From Candidatus Rokuibacteriota bacterium (lineage in GTDB: Bacteria > Methylomirabilota > Methylomirabilia > Rokubacteriales > CSP1-6): DNA of 64,000 nt. Under the pieces are notes generated by a model. That model made no database searches and was not told where the DNA came from. It saw only the letters and a list, made by a program, of their open reading frames with translations. The stretch spans positions 1-64,000 of the forward strand of contig QHSU01000088.1 of the NCBI GenBank assembly GCA_003220535.1. Reading direction: 5' to 3'. Of this stretch, positions 41,098 to 55,621 are shown piece by piece (the stretch's first letter is position 1; every line of letters starts with the position of its first letter). A program made the position numbers and the translations under genes.

Positions 41098-42417
41098 GTG
41101 TTGGATGATCTTTGGGCTCGACTCCTCGATTCCCTCGCCCGGACGCTTCCCACGCCCGTTCTCGACAACTGGGTCCGGCCGTGTCGACTCGTTGCCGTCG
41201 AGGGCGATCACCTGCGAATCGGCGCGCCGAACAAGTTCTCGCGCGACTGGCTGGCCCAAAACTACCTCGACGCTCTCCATCAGGCGGCGCGCGAGTGTCT
41301 CGGGGGACATCCCCGCATCACGCTCATCGTCGAGGAGGGAGCCTCGGCCGAGCCGACGCCCGTGCCGCGTCTCGAGCGCGGATCGAGCGGGAGCACGGTC
41401 GAGGGCCTCAACCCGCGCTACACCTTCGATTCGTTCGTCGTGGGCTCGTCGAACCAGTTCGCGCAGGCCGCGTGCCAGGCCGTCGCCGAGCTTCCCTCAC
41501 GGGCGTACAACCCACTCTTCATCTACGGCGGAGTCGGGCTCGGGAAGACGCATCTGCTGCACGCCGTCGGGCATCAGAGCGCGCGGCTCTTCCCCGGTAT
41601 GTCGGTCGCCTATCTCTCGTCTGAACGCTTCACGAACGAGCTCATCAACGCGATCCGCTACGACCGGACCGCGGAGTTCCGGGGGCGCTACCGGACGATC
41701 GACCTCCTCCTGATCGACGATATCCAGTTCATCTCGGGCAAGGAGCGGACCCAGGAAGAGTTCTTCCACACGTTCAACGATCTCTACGAGTCGCGGAAGC
41801 AGATCATCGTCTCCAGCGACTCGTCGCCGAAGGAGATCCCGGAGATCGAGGAGCGCCTGCGTTCGCGCTTCGAGTGGGGCCTGATCGCGGACATCCAGCC
41901 GCCGGACTTCGAGACGCGCGTCGCCATCATCAAGAAGAAGGCCGCGCTCGAGCGCGTCCGGCTCGGGGACGACGTCGCTTACCTCATCGCCAGCCGCATC
42001 AAGTCGAACATCCGCGAGCTGGAGGGATCGCTCACCCGGATGATCGCCTTCTGCGCGCTCACCGGACGCGAGATGACCGTCGACCTTGCCCAGGAGGTCC
42101 TCGGCGAGCTCTGGGGCGAGGAAGAAAAAATCATCACGATCGACCAGATCCAGCGCCGGGTCTGCGACTTCTTCGGTCTCAAGATGTCCGACCTCAAGGC
42201 CAGGAACCGCACCAAGGCCATCGCCTTTCCACGACAGGTCGCCATGTATCTCGCACGCCAGATGACCCATTCCTCGCTCTCGGAGATCGGGCGGGCGTTC
42301 GGCGGGAAGGATCACACCACCGTCCTGCACGCGGTGGACAAGATCCAGACACTCCTGCAAGAAGATCCCAAATTCCGCAAGACGGTCGACGGGCTTGTCC
42401 AGAGCATCAACCTGTGA
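41098..42417 (+). CDS. dnaA: Chromosomal replication initiator DnaA
   Basis: 439 aa from a GTG. Domain I 1-~85, short linker, AAA+ domain with Walker A GGVGLGKTHLLHAVG (144-158) and Walker B LLLIDDIQFI. C-terminal DNA-binding domain with IGRAFGGKDHTTVLHAVDKI. It opens the origin. Confidence 0.98.
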   Translation: MLDDLWARLLDSLARTLPTPVLDNWVRPCRLVAVEGDHLRIGAPNKFSRDWLAQNYLDALHQAARECLGGHPRITLIVEEGASAEPTPVPRLERGSSGSTVEGLNPRYTFDSFVVGSSNQFAQAACQAVAELPSRAYNPLFIYGGVGLGKTHLLHAVGHQSARLFPGMSVAYLSSERFTNELINAIRYDRTAEFRGRYRTIDLLLIDDIQFISGKERTQEEFFHTFNDLYESRKQIIVSSDSSPKEIPEIEERLRSRFEWGLIADIQPPDFETRVAIIKKKAALERVRLGDDVAYLIASRIKSNIRELEGSLTRMIAFCALTGREMTVDLAQEVLGELWGEEEKIITIDQIQRRVCDFFGLKMSDLKARNRTKAIAFPRQVAMYLARQMTHSSLSEIGRAFGGKDHTTVLHAVDKIQTLLQEDPKFRKTVDGLVQSINL

Positions 42418-42583
42418 TCCACACGCGAACCCGCGATCTCCACACGCTTATCCCCGTCCCGGGCGTCGACGAACTCGCGGTGCCACTATCGCTTCTCGCT
42501 CGTCCTCCCGGTCCACACCGCTTGACTACGTCTACAACTACGGTCTTGTCTCTCTCTCCTTCAAAACAATATTGGAGAACCTC
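42418..42583. other. dnaA-dnaN spacer with DnaA-box-like sequences
   Basis: TGATCCACA (42415-42423, starting in the dnaA stop region) and TTATCCCCG (42448-42456) resemble DnaA boxes at 8/9 and 7/9. AT-rich stretch just before dnaN (CAAAACAATATTGG). Could be a second part of the origin. Confidence 0.4.
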
Positions 42584-43678
42584 ATGGAAGTAGTGCTCGA
42601 TCGAGACGCGTTTCTCAAAGGCCTCCAGATGGTGCAGAACATCGTGGAGCCCCGGCAGACGCTTCCGATCCTCGCCAACGTGCTGATCGAGGCCGAGGGC
42701 GAGAGCGTGCGCATGACCGCGACGGACCTCGAGGTCGGCGCACGGGTCTCGGTCCCGGCCAAGGTCGGCGCGAAGGGAGCGATCACGGTGTCGGCGAGGA
42801 AACTTGCCGAGATCGTGAAGGAGCTGCCGGCGGCGGCGGTGGCGCTCAAGGTGTCGGAGAACGTGACGGTCAGTCTGCGGTGCGGGGGCGCGACGTATCG
42901 CCTGGTCGGCCTGGCGCCCGATGACTTTCCACCGGTGGTTCCTGCTTCGCCACAGTCGTGGGTGACCGTCGAGGCCAGGACCTTGCGCGAAATGCTCAAT
43001 CAGACGAGTTTCGCGGTGTCCCACGACGAGACACGGTATGCGCTCAACGGAGTGCTGTTCGCGTTCCAGGGAAAAGACGTTCGCATGGTGGCGACGGACG
43101 GGCATCGGCTGGCCCTCTCCACGCGGAGTCTCGGCAAAAGTGTCGCGACCGCGACGGGTATCGTTCCGCGGAAGGCGGTCACCGAGATCATGCGTGTCCT
43201 CGGGGCGGGCGAGGAAGTCCAGATCGCGATCACCGAGAATCAGTTCATTCTTCAAATGCCGAACTTCGTCATGACAGCGCGCCTGATCGAGGGCCAGTTT
43301 CCGAACTACGAGGCCGTCATCCCCAAGACGCATCCGGGCAAGCTCTCGGCTGCGCGAAGCTCGCTGTCGGCGGCGCTGCGCCGTGTCGCGGTCATGGCGG
43401 AGGAACGCAACAAGCCCGTGAAATTGGCGCTGAGCCCGGCGGCGCTGAAACTGATGGCTTCGAGTCAGGAGTTGGGTGAGGCGGAGGAAATTCTCGAGGT
43501 CGAGTACGCTGGCGAAGAGTTCGTGATCGGCTTCAACTCGCGGTATCTCCTCGAGGCCATGGGGGCCCTGGAAAAGGATCAGGTCGTACTCGAAATCAAG
43601 GATGCCCAGAGCCCCGGCGTGATTAAAAGCGTCGAGGACGAAGGGTACTGCTGTGTTATAATGCCGATGCGGATCTAG
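42584..43678 (+). CDS. dnaN: DNA polymerase III beta sliding clamp
   Basis: 364 aa from the ATG with GGAG 6 nt upstream; a longer in-frame start is not supported. Typical clamp: LIEAEGESVRMTATDLEVGA, then MVATDGHRLALSTRSL, and the C-terminal CCVIMPMRI. Encircles DNA for polymerase III. Confidence 0.97.
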   Translation: MEVVLDRDAFLKGLQMVQNIVEPRQTLPILANVLIEAEGESVRMTATDLEVGARVSVPAKVGAKGAITVSARKLAEIVKELPAAAVALKVSENVTVSLRCGGATYRLVGLAPDDFPPVVPASPQSWVTVEARTLREMLNQTSFAVSHDETRYALNGVLFAFQGKDVRMVATDGHRLALSTRSLGKSVATATGIVPRKAVTEIMRVLGAGEEVQIAITENQFILQMPNFVMTARLIEGQFPNYEAVIPKTHPGKLSAARSSLSAALRRVAVMAEERNKPVKLALSPAALKLMASSQELGEAEEILEVEYAGEEFVIGFNSRYLLEAMGALEKDQVVLEIKDAQSPGVIKSVEDEGYCCVIMPMRI

Positions 43679-43682
43679 ATGT

Positions 43683-43702
43683 TATTTTATCCTTTTAAAA
43701 TA
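43683..43702 (+). terminator. AT-rich inverted repeat between dnaN and recF
   Basis: TATTTTA and TAAAATA arms with a 6-nt loop, in an otherwise GC-rich region. It could be a weak terminator or, given the location, an easily melted segment. It has no GC stem, so intrinsic termination is uncertain. Confidence 0.35.
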
Positions 43703-43715
43703 GAGGTTTACAGGG

Positions 43716-44776
43716 TTGCAGATAGGGTGTGCTCAGTTGTCGGAATTTCGAAATTATCGCACCCTTTCGTGGAGCCCGGCGCCCCGCCTGAACGTCATTA
43801 CCGGGCCTAACGCCCAGGGCAAGACCAACCTCCTCGAAGCTCTCGGGCTGATCATCACGGGGCGGTCTTTTCGCACCTCCCGGACCGCCGAAATTCCGCG
43901 CTGGGGAACAGAGACGACGACGTTGGCCGGCGAGCTCCTTCACGGCCAGACGCGGAGGATTGTGCGCCGGACATTGACCAGGCTCGAGGATGGAACGTGG
44001 CAGAGCACGGGCGAGCCGTTGCCGGAGTGGGCGCGCGCCATCGCGTTCGGATGGCAGGATCTCGAGATCGTGAATGGCGGGCCGTCGACTCGCCGCACCT
44101 TCATCGACGGGTTCGCCGGGCGGCTCTACGTGAATCACATTCCGACCCTTCTCCGGTTCCGCCAGATCCTCGCGCGGCGGAACCGGCTCCTTCAGCAGCG
44201 GCCGTACGACGGCGGCCTGGCCGAGCGACTCGAGCCGTGGAACGAGCAGTTCGCGACGGTCGGCATAGAGCTGCTCGGCCGTCGGCGGAAGGCGGTTGCC
44301 GCGCTGCAGACGGAGCTCGCGCGGGTGTATGCGACTCTCTCGGGGGCGCGGTCCAAGGTCGAGATCAGGTACCGGACGTCGCTCGGTGAGGCCTCGGAGC
44401 CCGCGGCACTCCTGGCGGCGCTCGAGCGCAGCCAGCGTGAGGAAGCCCGGCGACGCCAGACGCTCGTGGGCCCACACCGGGACGACCTGGCGATCGAAAT
44501 CGATGGCGTCGATGCCCGCGCGTTCGGCTCGCGCGGCCAGCAGCGGCTCATCGCGCTGGCGCTGCGTCTCGCGGAGATCCTGCCGGTGAGCGAGGCGGCG
44601 GGCACCGCGCCGGTGCTGCTCCTCGACGATGCCCTCTCGGAGCTCGATCCGGCCGCGCGCGGGCATGTCCTCCACGAGATTCAGTCCGCCGAGCAGGTGT
44701 TCCTGACGACACCCGACGGGCCTCCGGTGAATGGCGCGACGGTGGTTCACGTCAACGGTGGGAGCCTCGACCCCGC

Positions 44777-44780
<4 letters not shown>
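43716..44780 (+). CDS. recF: DNA replication/repair protein RecF
   Basis: 354 aa from a TTG. Walker A in ITGPNAQGKTNLLEAL (28-43), ABC signature-like SRGQQRLIALALRLAE, Walker B VLLLDDALSELDP. SMC-like ATPase that helps load RecA at gaps. Stop overlaps gyrB by 4 bp. Confidence 0.95.
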
Positions 44781-47152
<2,372 letters not shown>

Positions 47153-47231
47153 CGGAGCGCGAGCCCCGAGGGGCGGCTGCGCCAGGCCCCCGGGCTCGGC
47201 TCGCCTGACCACGAGCTAGGCTAGGTGTGAG

Positions 47232-49673
<2,442 letters not shown>

Positions 49674-49677
49674 CGCC

Positions 49678-50964
49678 GTGCTGGACGTCCGGCTGATCCG
49701 CGAGCAGCCCGAGGCGGTCGAGCGGGCGCTCGCCGGCAAGGGCGGGGCCGACCACGTCAAGGACATCGTCGCCCACGACACCGCCCGCCGGCGCGTCCTC
49801 AGGGAGGCGGAGGACCTCAAGGCGCTGCGTAACCGCACCTCTGAGGCGATCGGCCAGGCCCGGAAGCGTGGCGAGGACGCCTCCGTGGAGATGGCTCGGA
49901 TGCGCGAGGTCGGGGAGCGCATCAAGACGCTCGACGACGAAGTGAAGGCCCTCGACGCGCGGATCGAAGCGCTGCTCCTCCAGATTCCCAACCTCCCGCA
50001 TCCCTCGGTCCCCGCGGGGCGGGGCGAAGACGACAACGTCGAGGTGCGCCACTGGAGCGAGCCGCGGGCCTTCGGCTTTCAGCCCAAGCCCCACGAGGAC
50101 GTCGGCGCCGCGCTCGGGCTCGATCTCGAGCGCGCCGCGAAGATGGCCAAGGCGCGCTTCGCCGTCCTCTGGGGCGGCATGGCGCGGCTCGAGCGCGCTG
50201 TGGCGCAGTTCATGCTCGACCTCCACACGCGCGAGCACGGCTACACGGAGGTCTGGGTACCCCATCTCGTGAACGGCGAGACGATGCTCAAGACGGGCCA
50301 GCTGCCGAAGTTCGAGGAGCAGCTCTTCAAGACCGTCGAGGCCGACGAGGGCCGCGCGCTCTATCTCATCCCGACGGCGGAGGTCGCGCTCACCGCGCTG
50401 CATTCGGGCGAGGTGCTGCCGGAGGCCACGCTCCCGCGCCGCTACACGGCCTGCACGCCCTGCTACCGGCGCGAGGCTGGGACGTACGGCAAGGACATGA
50501 AAGGGATCTATCGCCAGCACCAGTTCGACAAAGTGGAGCTCGTGAAGCTCGCGACGCCGGCCCAAGCCTCCGACGAGCTGGAATCGATGGTGAGGAACGC
50601 CGAGACGGTGCTGCAGCGCCTCGAGCTCCCGTACCGCGTGGTCGAGCGCTGCGTCGGCGACCTGGGGTTCAGCGCGGCCAAGGGCTACGACATCGAGGTG
50701 TGGCTGCCGGGGCAGGGCCGCTACCGTGAGATCTCGTCGTGCTCGAACTACGACACCTTCGGCGGCCGTCGCGCCGAGATCCGCTATCGCCCGGAGGGCG
50801 GCGGCCGGCCCGAGTACTGCGCCACGCTGAACGGTTCAGGCCTCGCCGTCGGCCGCACGGTGATGGCGGTGCTCGAGAACTACCAGGAGGCCGATGGCAC
50901 CGTCACCATCCCGGCGGCACTCCGCCCGAACATGGACGGGCTCTCGCGTCTCGCCCGGCGCTGA
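49678..50964 (+). CDS. serS: Seryl-tRNA synthetase
   Basis: 428 aa from a GTG 4 bp after the gyrA stop. N-terminal tRNA-binding coiled coil (~30-100), class II core with CYRREAGTYGKDMKGIYRQH QF (motif 2) and TLNGSGLAVGRTVMAVLENY (motif 3). Confidence 0.97.
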   Translation: MLDVRLIREQPEAVERALAGKGGADHVKDIVAHDTARRRVLREAEDLKALRNRTSEAIGQARKRGEDASVEMARMREVGERIKTLDDEVKALDARIEALLLQIPNLPHPSVPAGRGEDDNVEVRHWSEPRAFGFQPKPHEDVGAALGLDLERAAKMAKARFAVLWGGMARLERAVAQFMLDLHTREHGYTEVWVPHLVNGETMLKTGQLPKFEEQLFKTVEADEGRALYLIPTAEVALTALHSGEVLPEATLPRRYTACTPCYRREAGTYGKDMKGIYRQHQFDKVELVKLATPAQASDELESMVRNAETVLQRLELPYRVVERCVGDLGFSAAKGYDIEVWLPGQGRYREISSCSNYDTFGGRRAEIRYRPEGGGRPEYCATLNGSGLAVGRTVMAVLENYQEADGTVTIPAALRPNMDGLSRLARR

Positions 50965-50988
50965 CATGGATGCCAGCGGCGGCGGGAG

Positions 50989-51201
50989 ATGAGGCGTCTG
51001 GTGTGGATGGCCGCCGCGGTGTGGCTGAGTGGAGCGTGCGCGACATCGGACCGCGCCCGCGACGCCGCGTTCGTCAGAGACGCGCGAGAGTGCGAAGAGG
51101 ACGCCGACACGCAGCTGAAAACCGCCGGCCAGAGCGATCCCTCGATCCGACTCCTGTTCTTTCAGTCGTGCATGACGCTGCGGGGATGGCCGAGTCAGTG
51201 A
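50989..51201 (+). CDS. Small putative lipoprotein
   Basis: 70 aa. Signal peptide with lipobox-like LSGAC (Cys17), preceded by GGGAG. The mature part has two further Cys (ARECEED, FQSCMTLRGW) that could form a disulfide. Ends 11 bp before the protease gene's stop on the other strand. Function unknown. Confidence 0.6.
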   Translation: MRRLVWMAAAVWLSGACATSDRARDAAFVRDARECEEDADTQLKTAGQSDPSIRLLFFQSCMTLRGWPSQ

Positions 51202-51212
51202 GGCGCTGAGAT

Positions 51213-52352
51213 CTATCGGCGCTTGATGGGCTCGTCGCCTGCACCTCCACCGCGATTTCCGACGATCTTGTAGTCCAGCAGTCGGATCTCGTAGGTACCG
51301 CGGACGGGGTCGATGCCACCGCTCCACGTCCGAAACCCCCGGGTCGCGATCGGGATGGAGACCTGCTTGGCGAGACCGGGCGGAATCACGGTCCCCTTGA
51401 AGTCCCGCAAGTGGAAGTCGAGGACCTCGCCGCGCGGGTTCTTGACCACCACCAGGACGCGAACGTCCGCGATCGTATCGCTCGTCCGGTTCTGGAGCGA
51501 GGCGGTGAGAGAGGCCAGGGTGCTCCCCTCGGTGAAGAAGCCGAACTCCTCGATGATGTTGTTGAAGTAGACGAGGTCCTTGAGCCGGTCGCTCTCGCGC
51601 AGCTCGAGCGGACTCGGCTTGGCCGCGGCGAAGGCGACCGTGGCGGGCGGCAGCTCCCGCAGGAGATTCGCGGGAAGCGCGAAGTTCAGGTTCTGGCCTC
51701 GGGCGGAAGTTGCGGTCGCGACACCGATCACGCGTCCCTGGGCGTTGAAGACGGGCCCGCCGCTGCTCCCCGGGCTGATCGGCGCGGTGATCTGGAGGAA
51801 CTTGATGCTGCCCAGGGTTCGCAACCCGCCGACGATCCCGGTCGAGACGGTTCCTTCGAGCCCCTGCGGACTGCCGAGCACGACGACATCCTGTCCGATC
51901 GTCACCGAGTCGGAGTTGGCGAGCAGCGAGGCGGGAGTCGTGGTGAACGACGTCTGCACTGTGACCAGGTCGTACTTCCTGGCGAAGTTCAAGATCCTCA
52001 CCGCGGTACCGCTCTGACCGCGCCAGCGCACGAACACCCGGGCGGCGCCGGCGACCACGTGCGCGTTGGTCACCAGGACGCCGTCGCGGGAGATGAAGAA
52101 CCCGCTGCCCAGCGCGAGCGGCTGATCGTGATCATCGACCGCGATCAGCGTCACCACCGCCGGGAGATTCTCGCGAGCGATCCTGGCGGCCACCGATTCT
52201 TGCTCTTGCGCGGATGACGCTGCCACCGGCAGCAGCGAAGCGAGCGCGAGCCCGGCGGCGACGCCGACGCAGTGGGGAGATGGCCGCCGGCGGTTCACGC
52301 CGGAAAGATGCGAGGGGGAGCCCGCGCCGAGGAGAAATGCTGCTGCGTTCAT
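51213..52352 (-). CDS. Exported trypsin-like (HtrA-type) serine protease without PDZ domain
   Basis: 379 aa. Signal segment around 28-50 (a GTG at Val19 would give a more normal signal). S1C protease domain with catalytic His98 (VTNAHVVAG), Asp128 (KYDLVTVQ) and Ser197 (SPGSSGGPV). The C-terminal ~150 residues are beta-rich and lack a recognisable PDZ domain. Periplasmic quality control or a specialised protease. Monocistronic. Confidence 0.88.
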   Translation of the reverse strand: MNAAAFLLGAGSPSHLSGVNRRRPSPHCVGVAAGLALASLLPVAASSAQEQESVAARIARENLPAVVTLIAVDDHDQPLALGSGFFISRDGVLVTNAHVVAGAARVFVRWRGQSGTAVRILNFARKYDLVTVQTSFTTTPASLLANSDSVTIGQDVVVLGSPQGLEGTVSTGIVGGLRTLGSIKFLQITAPISPGSSGGPVFNAQGRVIGVATATSARGQNLNFALPANLLRELPPATVAFAAAKPSPLELRESDRLKDLVYFNNIIEEFGFFTEGSTLASLTASLQNRTSDTIADVRVLVVVKNPRGEVLDFHLRDFKGTVIPPGLAKQVSIPIATRGFRTWSGGIDPVRGTYEIRLLDYKIVGNRGGGAGDEPIKRR

Positions 52353-52932
52353 GGCTCGTCCCCTTTGGTTGCTATGCCGGCGATGCCGTGGCGCTAGGTT
52401 CTACACGAGGAGTTTGATTTTGACAAGAGGTGGTCAGGAAGATGTTTCCGGAAAGAATCGTTCCTAGCAAGTGCGAGCACCACGCGGAGTAGAGCACCGG
52501 TCGCTTCACGCATCACCTCGTGGTGCGTCACAGGGCAAGCCGAGTGCCAGAAACCGAACCGCAACGGTGATCGGCATTTGCTGTGTTCACTGCGCACGGC
52601 GCTGCCGAATAGAGATGCACGCGCGTGCCGGCCTTGGGTACGCCACTACCCAAGCGGGCCATCCCGAGCCGCGTTCCGGAATCCTAGAGTGTGCTGGATC
52701 GTGGCGCACACAACGCTGCGGTGAAGCTTCGGTGTTGCCGCATCGCGCGCGACCGAGGAGATAGCCGGTTGTATTGTCATGAGCGCCCGCAACTGGACAC
52801 GGAGGGCTGGCCCTTCGTATTAGTCCATCCGTCTCGATAGCACGGAGTCCACATCTAGCCATTGACGCCCCGCCCCGCCCGCTTTAGGTTCCCGGATGCG
52901 GTTACTGGCAACCAAAACAAGAAGGAGGAGTG
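52353..52932. other. 580-bp region without recognisable gene
   Basis: It starts with an AT-richer stretch likely to hold the protease promoter. The remainder has only short, Arg/Pro-rich frames. A TTGACG lies near 52863 in front of the flavodoxin-like gene, without a good -10 box. Possible left part of the accessory region. Confidence 0.4.
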
Positions 52933-53542
52933 ATGAATAGGCGAAAACTTTTGAAGGGGGCTGGAGTCCTATCGACCGCAGCGATGGTTCTTGCGCTCTA
53001 TGGCAACCTCGGTGACGCAGCCGATCCGACGCCTGTCACCGTGCTAGTCCCACTCGGTTAGCGGCAACACCGAGAAGATGGCCCAGGGAGTGGCCGAGGG
53101 GGCCAAGGCCGTCTCTGGAACGAGCGTCGTTCTTAATCGGGTCGGTGAAGTGACCGGCAACGACCTCTCATCCTCCGATGCAGTCATCGTCGGGTCGCCA
53201 GTCTATTTCGGTAACATGTCGGGGGAGGTCAAGACATTCTTTGACAACTGGACGCTTAAGTTCGACCTGTTCCGTGACCGCAAGATGCGGAACAAGGTCG
53301 GAGGGGCGTTCGCGACTGGCGCGGGGGTCTCCAGCGGGAAGGAAGTCACGATGCTCACGATCCTCGGGGCCATGCTCATCAACCAAATGATCGTCGTGAG
53401 CGGCGGTGGAGGATTCGGGGCAAGCGCGACGACGGGACCTGACTCGCCTGGCATCGACGAAAAGGAAGTAGCAGAATCCCGCGAACTCGGCAAGCGCGTC
53501 GCGGAAGTCGCCGCTCTGGTCAAACGAGGATCAACCAAGTGA
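52933..53542 (+). pseudogene. Flavodoxin/NADPH-quinone-reductase family protein, frameshifted
   Basis: Strong GGAGGAG before the ATG and a twin-Arg-like signal (NRRKLLKGAGVLSTAAMV). After VTVLV the frame breaks at ~53050: reading on in frame gives PLG-stop, while the other frame continues perfectly with HSVSGNTEKMAQGVAEGAKA, VIVGSPVYFGNMSGEVKTFF and FATGAGVSSGKE. About two bases appear to be lost from the FMN phosphate loop (T/S-x-S-G-N-T). The body is otherwise intact to 53542, so the lesion is recent or an assembly error. Confidence 0.75.
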
Positions 53543-53763
53543 CGGTGCTGTGAGCAGATCTTTCTGAACTCGTTGCCTTCTACCTGGAGCACCGCTGCGG
53601 CGATCCCGACGGCGACGTCGAACGTGGTTGCGTCTGGATGACGTGGTAGTCCGGCGCCGTGCTGGTGCGCATCGTGGCGTTCGGCTAGACTCCCCGGCAG
53701 CCCTGACCAGCCCACAAGGGGGACGCCGAATGGATACCCTGAAAGCTGAGTTCCTCTGCCAAC

Positions 53764-54144
53764 TCAATGAGTGAGCAGAGCGCGCAGATCCCGCGTGTCG
53801 GGATCGGGCACCCAGACAGTCGGGAAACGATCGTGCCGGAGCAGGTCAAGGAGGTGCCGCGCGTCCCGCTGATCGGTCTTCGTCTTGCGGACGACCCTAG
53901 CGCGAATCTGCGCGGCGTCACCGACGAGCACGGTGTGACCGAGGCGGTGCAGGAGGGCGTGGAACCAGATGGCGTAGCCAGTGCTTTCAATGCCCACGGT
54001 GACTGGACGGGGCCAGGCCGCATAGAACTCCTCGACGGCGCTGCCCTCGTGGACCAACTGACGCTCAGGCGTTTCGCCCGTCTCGGTGTCGAGTGCCGCA
54101 ACCTGCTGCTTCCGCGTGTGGAGATCACAGCCAACGAGTGTCAT
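53764..54144 (-). pseudogene. IS110-family transposase, N-terminal fragment
   Basis: 126 codons. RuvC-like DEDD part: TLVGCDLHTRKQQVAALD, VTVGIESTGYAIWF and RKTKTDQRDARHLLDLLR. The sequence stops at RALLTH, so the C-terminal domain with the catalytic Ser is missing. GGAGG lies upstream of the ATG. The non-coding side upstream (to ~54240) would be the element's left end, where IS110 elements encode their bridge RNA. Confidence 0.7.
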
Positions 54145-54170
54145 GAGGGCGGCCTCCTGTTTGAAGGTGT

Positions 54171-54239
54171 GGTCCCGGTCCCGCAGACTGAGCCTACTCA
54201 CAGCGGGAGACCGTTCTCATGACATCAGTGATGAACCGG
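54171..54239 (+). repeat. 69-bp duplicated leader with hairpin, copy 1
   Basis: Matches 59216-59284 at 66 of 69 positions. The hairpin spans 54177-54212: outer arms GGTCCCGC and GCGGGAGACC, inner arms TGAG and CTCA. A GGGAG element and the ATG of the ABC_sub_bind gene follow, so leader plus start codon are shared by two genes. Confidence 0.75.
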
Positions 54240-55223
54240 CGAGCCTTCATCACCATGGTTGGTGGGAGCATCCTCGCTGGACCTCTCGGGGTCGAGGGGC
54301 AGGCGCCGCCGAAAGAGCCCAGAGTCGGCTACCTCTCGATTGGCTCAGCCTCCGACCCCAGACGTGTGGCAATCTCTGACGCCTTTCGGCAGGGGTTGCA
54401 CGACCTTGGCTATATCGAGAACAAGAACATTAGTATCGAGACCCGATTTGCTGAGGGGGACTACGATCGACTTCCCGGCCTCGCAGTTGAGCTGGTACGT
54501 CTGAGGGTTGACGTCATCGCGGCGTACTCGACGCCGGCGGTTAAGGCAGCGCTTGGTGCCACGAGGACAATTCCCATCGTGATGTCAGGCGTTGTCGACC
54601 CTGTAGCGACCGGACTTGTCGTCAGTCTTGGACGGCCAGGAGGAAATGTCACCGGGCTGTCCTTGATGGCCCCCGAAATCGTCGGAAAGCAGATGCAGTT
54701 GCTCAAAGAGCTAGTTCCCAAGCTCTCCCGCGTCGCCGTCCTCTGGAATCCGGCCAATCCAAGCGGCGCGCCTCAATTGCGAGAAGCGGAGGTGGCGGCT
54801 CGAATGTTGAGAGTGCGGCTGCAGCCCTTAGAGGCGCGCAATTCCAACGACCTCGACAGGGCCGTCGCGGCGATGACCAGAGAGCGGGCTGGCGGGATCA
54901 TCGTCATAGTGGACGGGGTGTTCATCGACAGCCGGACACATATCGCGCACCTCGCAGAAAAGGCCCGCTTGCCGGCGGTCTACGGGCTAAGGGAGCATGT
55001 GGAAACCGGCGGACTCATGTTCTACGGCGCGAGTCCTGTCGACCAGTCCCGCCGCGTCGCCGGCTTTGTCGACAAGATCCTCAAGGGTGCTAAGCCCGCC
55101 GATCTCCCCATCGAGCAGCCCACGACGTTCGAGCTGGTCATCAACCTCAAGACGGCCAAGGCGCTCGGGCTGACAATCCCGCAGTCAATTCTGATTCGCG
55201 CAGACGAGATCATCCAGCAATGA
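54219..55223 (+). CDS. ABC transporter substrate-binding protein (ABC_sub_bind family)
   Basis: 334 aa; ATG 9 nt after GGGAG. Signal with MNRRAFITMVGGSILAGPLG (twin Arg). Body: RVGYLSIGSASDP, FRQGLHDLGYIENKNISIE, RPGGNVTGLS, C-terminal VDKILKGAKPADLPIEQPT and TAKALGLTIPQSILIRADE. Complete. No transport partners adjacent. Shares its leader with the copy at 59264. Confidence 0.9.
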   Translation: MTSVMNRRAFITMVGGSILAGPLGVEGQAPPKEPRVGYLSIGSASDPRRVAISDAFRQGLHDLGYIENKNISIETRFAEGDYDRLPGLAVELVRLRVDVIAAYSTPAVKAALGATRTIPIVMSGVVDPVATGLVVSLGRPGGNVTGLSLMAPEIVGKQMQLLKELVPKLSRVAVLWNPANPSGAPQLREAEVAARMLRVRLQPLEARNSNDLDRAVAAMTRERAGGIIVIVDGVFIDSRTHIAHLAEKARLPAVYGLREHVETGGLMFYGASPVDQSRRVAGFVDKILKGAKPADLPIEQPTTFELVINLKTAKALGLTIPQSILIRADEIIQQ

Positions 55224-55260
55224 GCCGCCGGGCGTTCATCGCAGCAATTGCCAGCGTTCC
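55220..55260 (+). pseudogene. N-terminal stump of another ABC_sub_bind gene
   Basis: ATG overlaps the previous stop; SRRAFIAAIASVP is the export-signal start of this family, after which sequence similarity ends and antisense sequence of another gene begins. Confidence 0.5.
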
Positions 55261-55500
55261 CGGCGTCCCCGTATCGGATGGTCCCGGACTCGACGAACAT
55301 TCCCTCGCCGACGATCTCAACCTCCGAATCAAAGCTGGCGGACCGTCCACTAGCCGATTCAACGCCCGCCTGAATCCCGTCGGCGTTCAGTATGCTGCGG
55401 TAGATCTGGCTGGCCGCTGAGGTCTTGGCCCGCAGTTTCTTGTCCGAGCCGGGTACAGGCGCTGCACTGCCAACTCCAGAGCGAAGACCAGTTCTTTCAT
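55245..55500 (-). pseudogene. Unidentified gene remnant, frameshifted and 3'-truncated
   Basis: GGAGG before the ATG at 55500 (KELVFALE). After ~10 codons the frame shifts, then reads well: GSDKKLRAKTSAASQIYRSI, NADGIQAGVESASG and VGEGMFVESGTIRYG. It is cut at its 3' side by the ABC_sub_bind stump. Protein-like but not a family I can name. Confidence 0.5.
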
Positions 55501-55621
55501 CGTGGTCCTCCTGCGGCTGGGACGTTTAGGGAGAGAGAGACCCGAGGAACGGTGTAGGACCGCCTTCAGGGGAGTCAAGGGTCTGATATTCTCTCGGCCA
55601 GCCATCCCCACCGAGGTGCTC

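Noticed and set aside
52795..52812. Possible second att site for the tRNA-Ser element (CGGAGGGCTGGCC)
   Set aside because: Only about 12 of 15 bases match the tRNA 5' end; not significant in GC-rich DNA.
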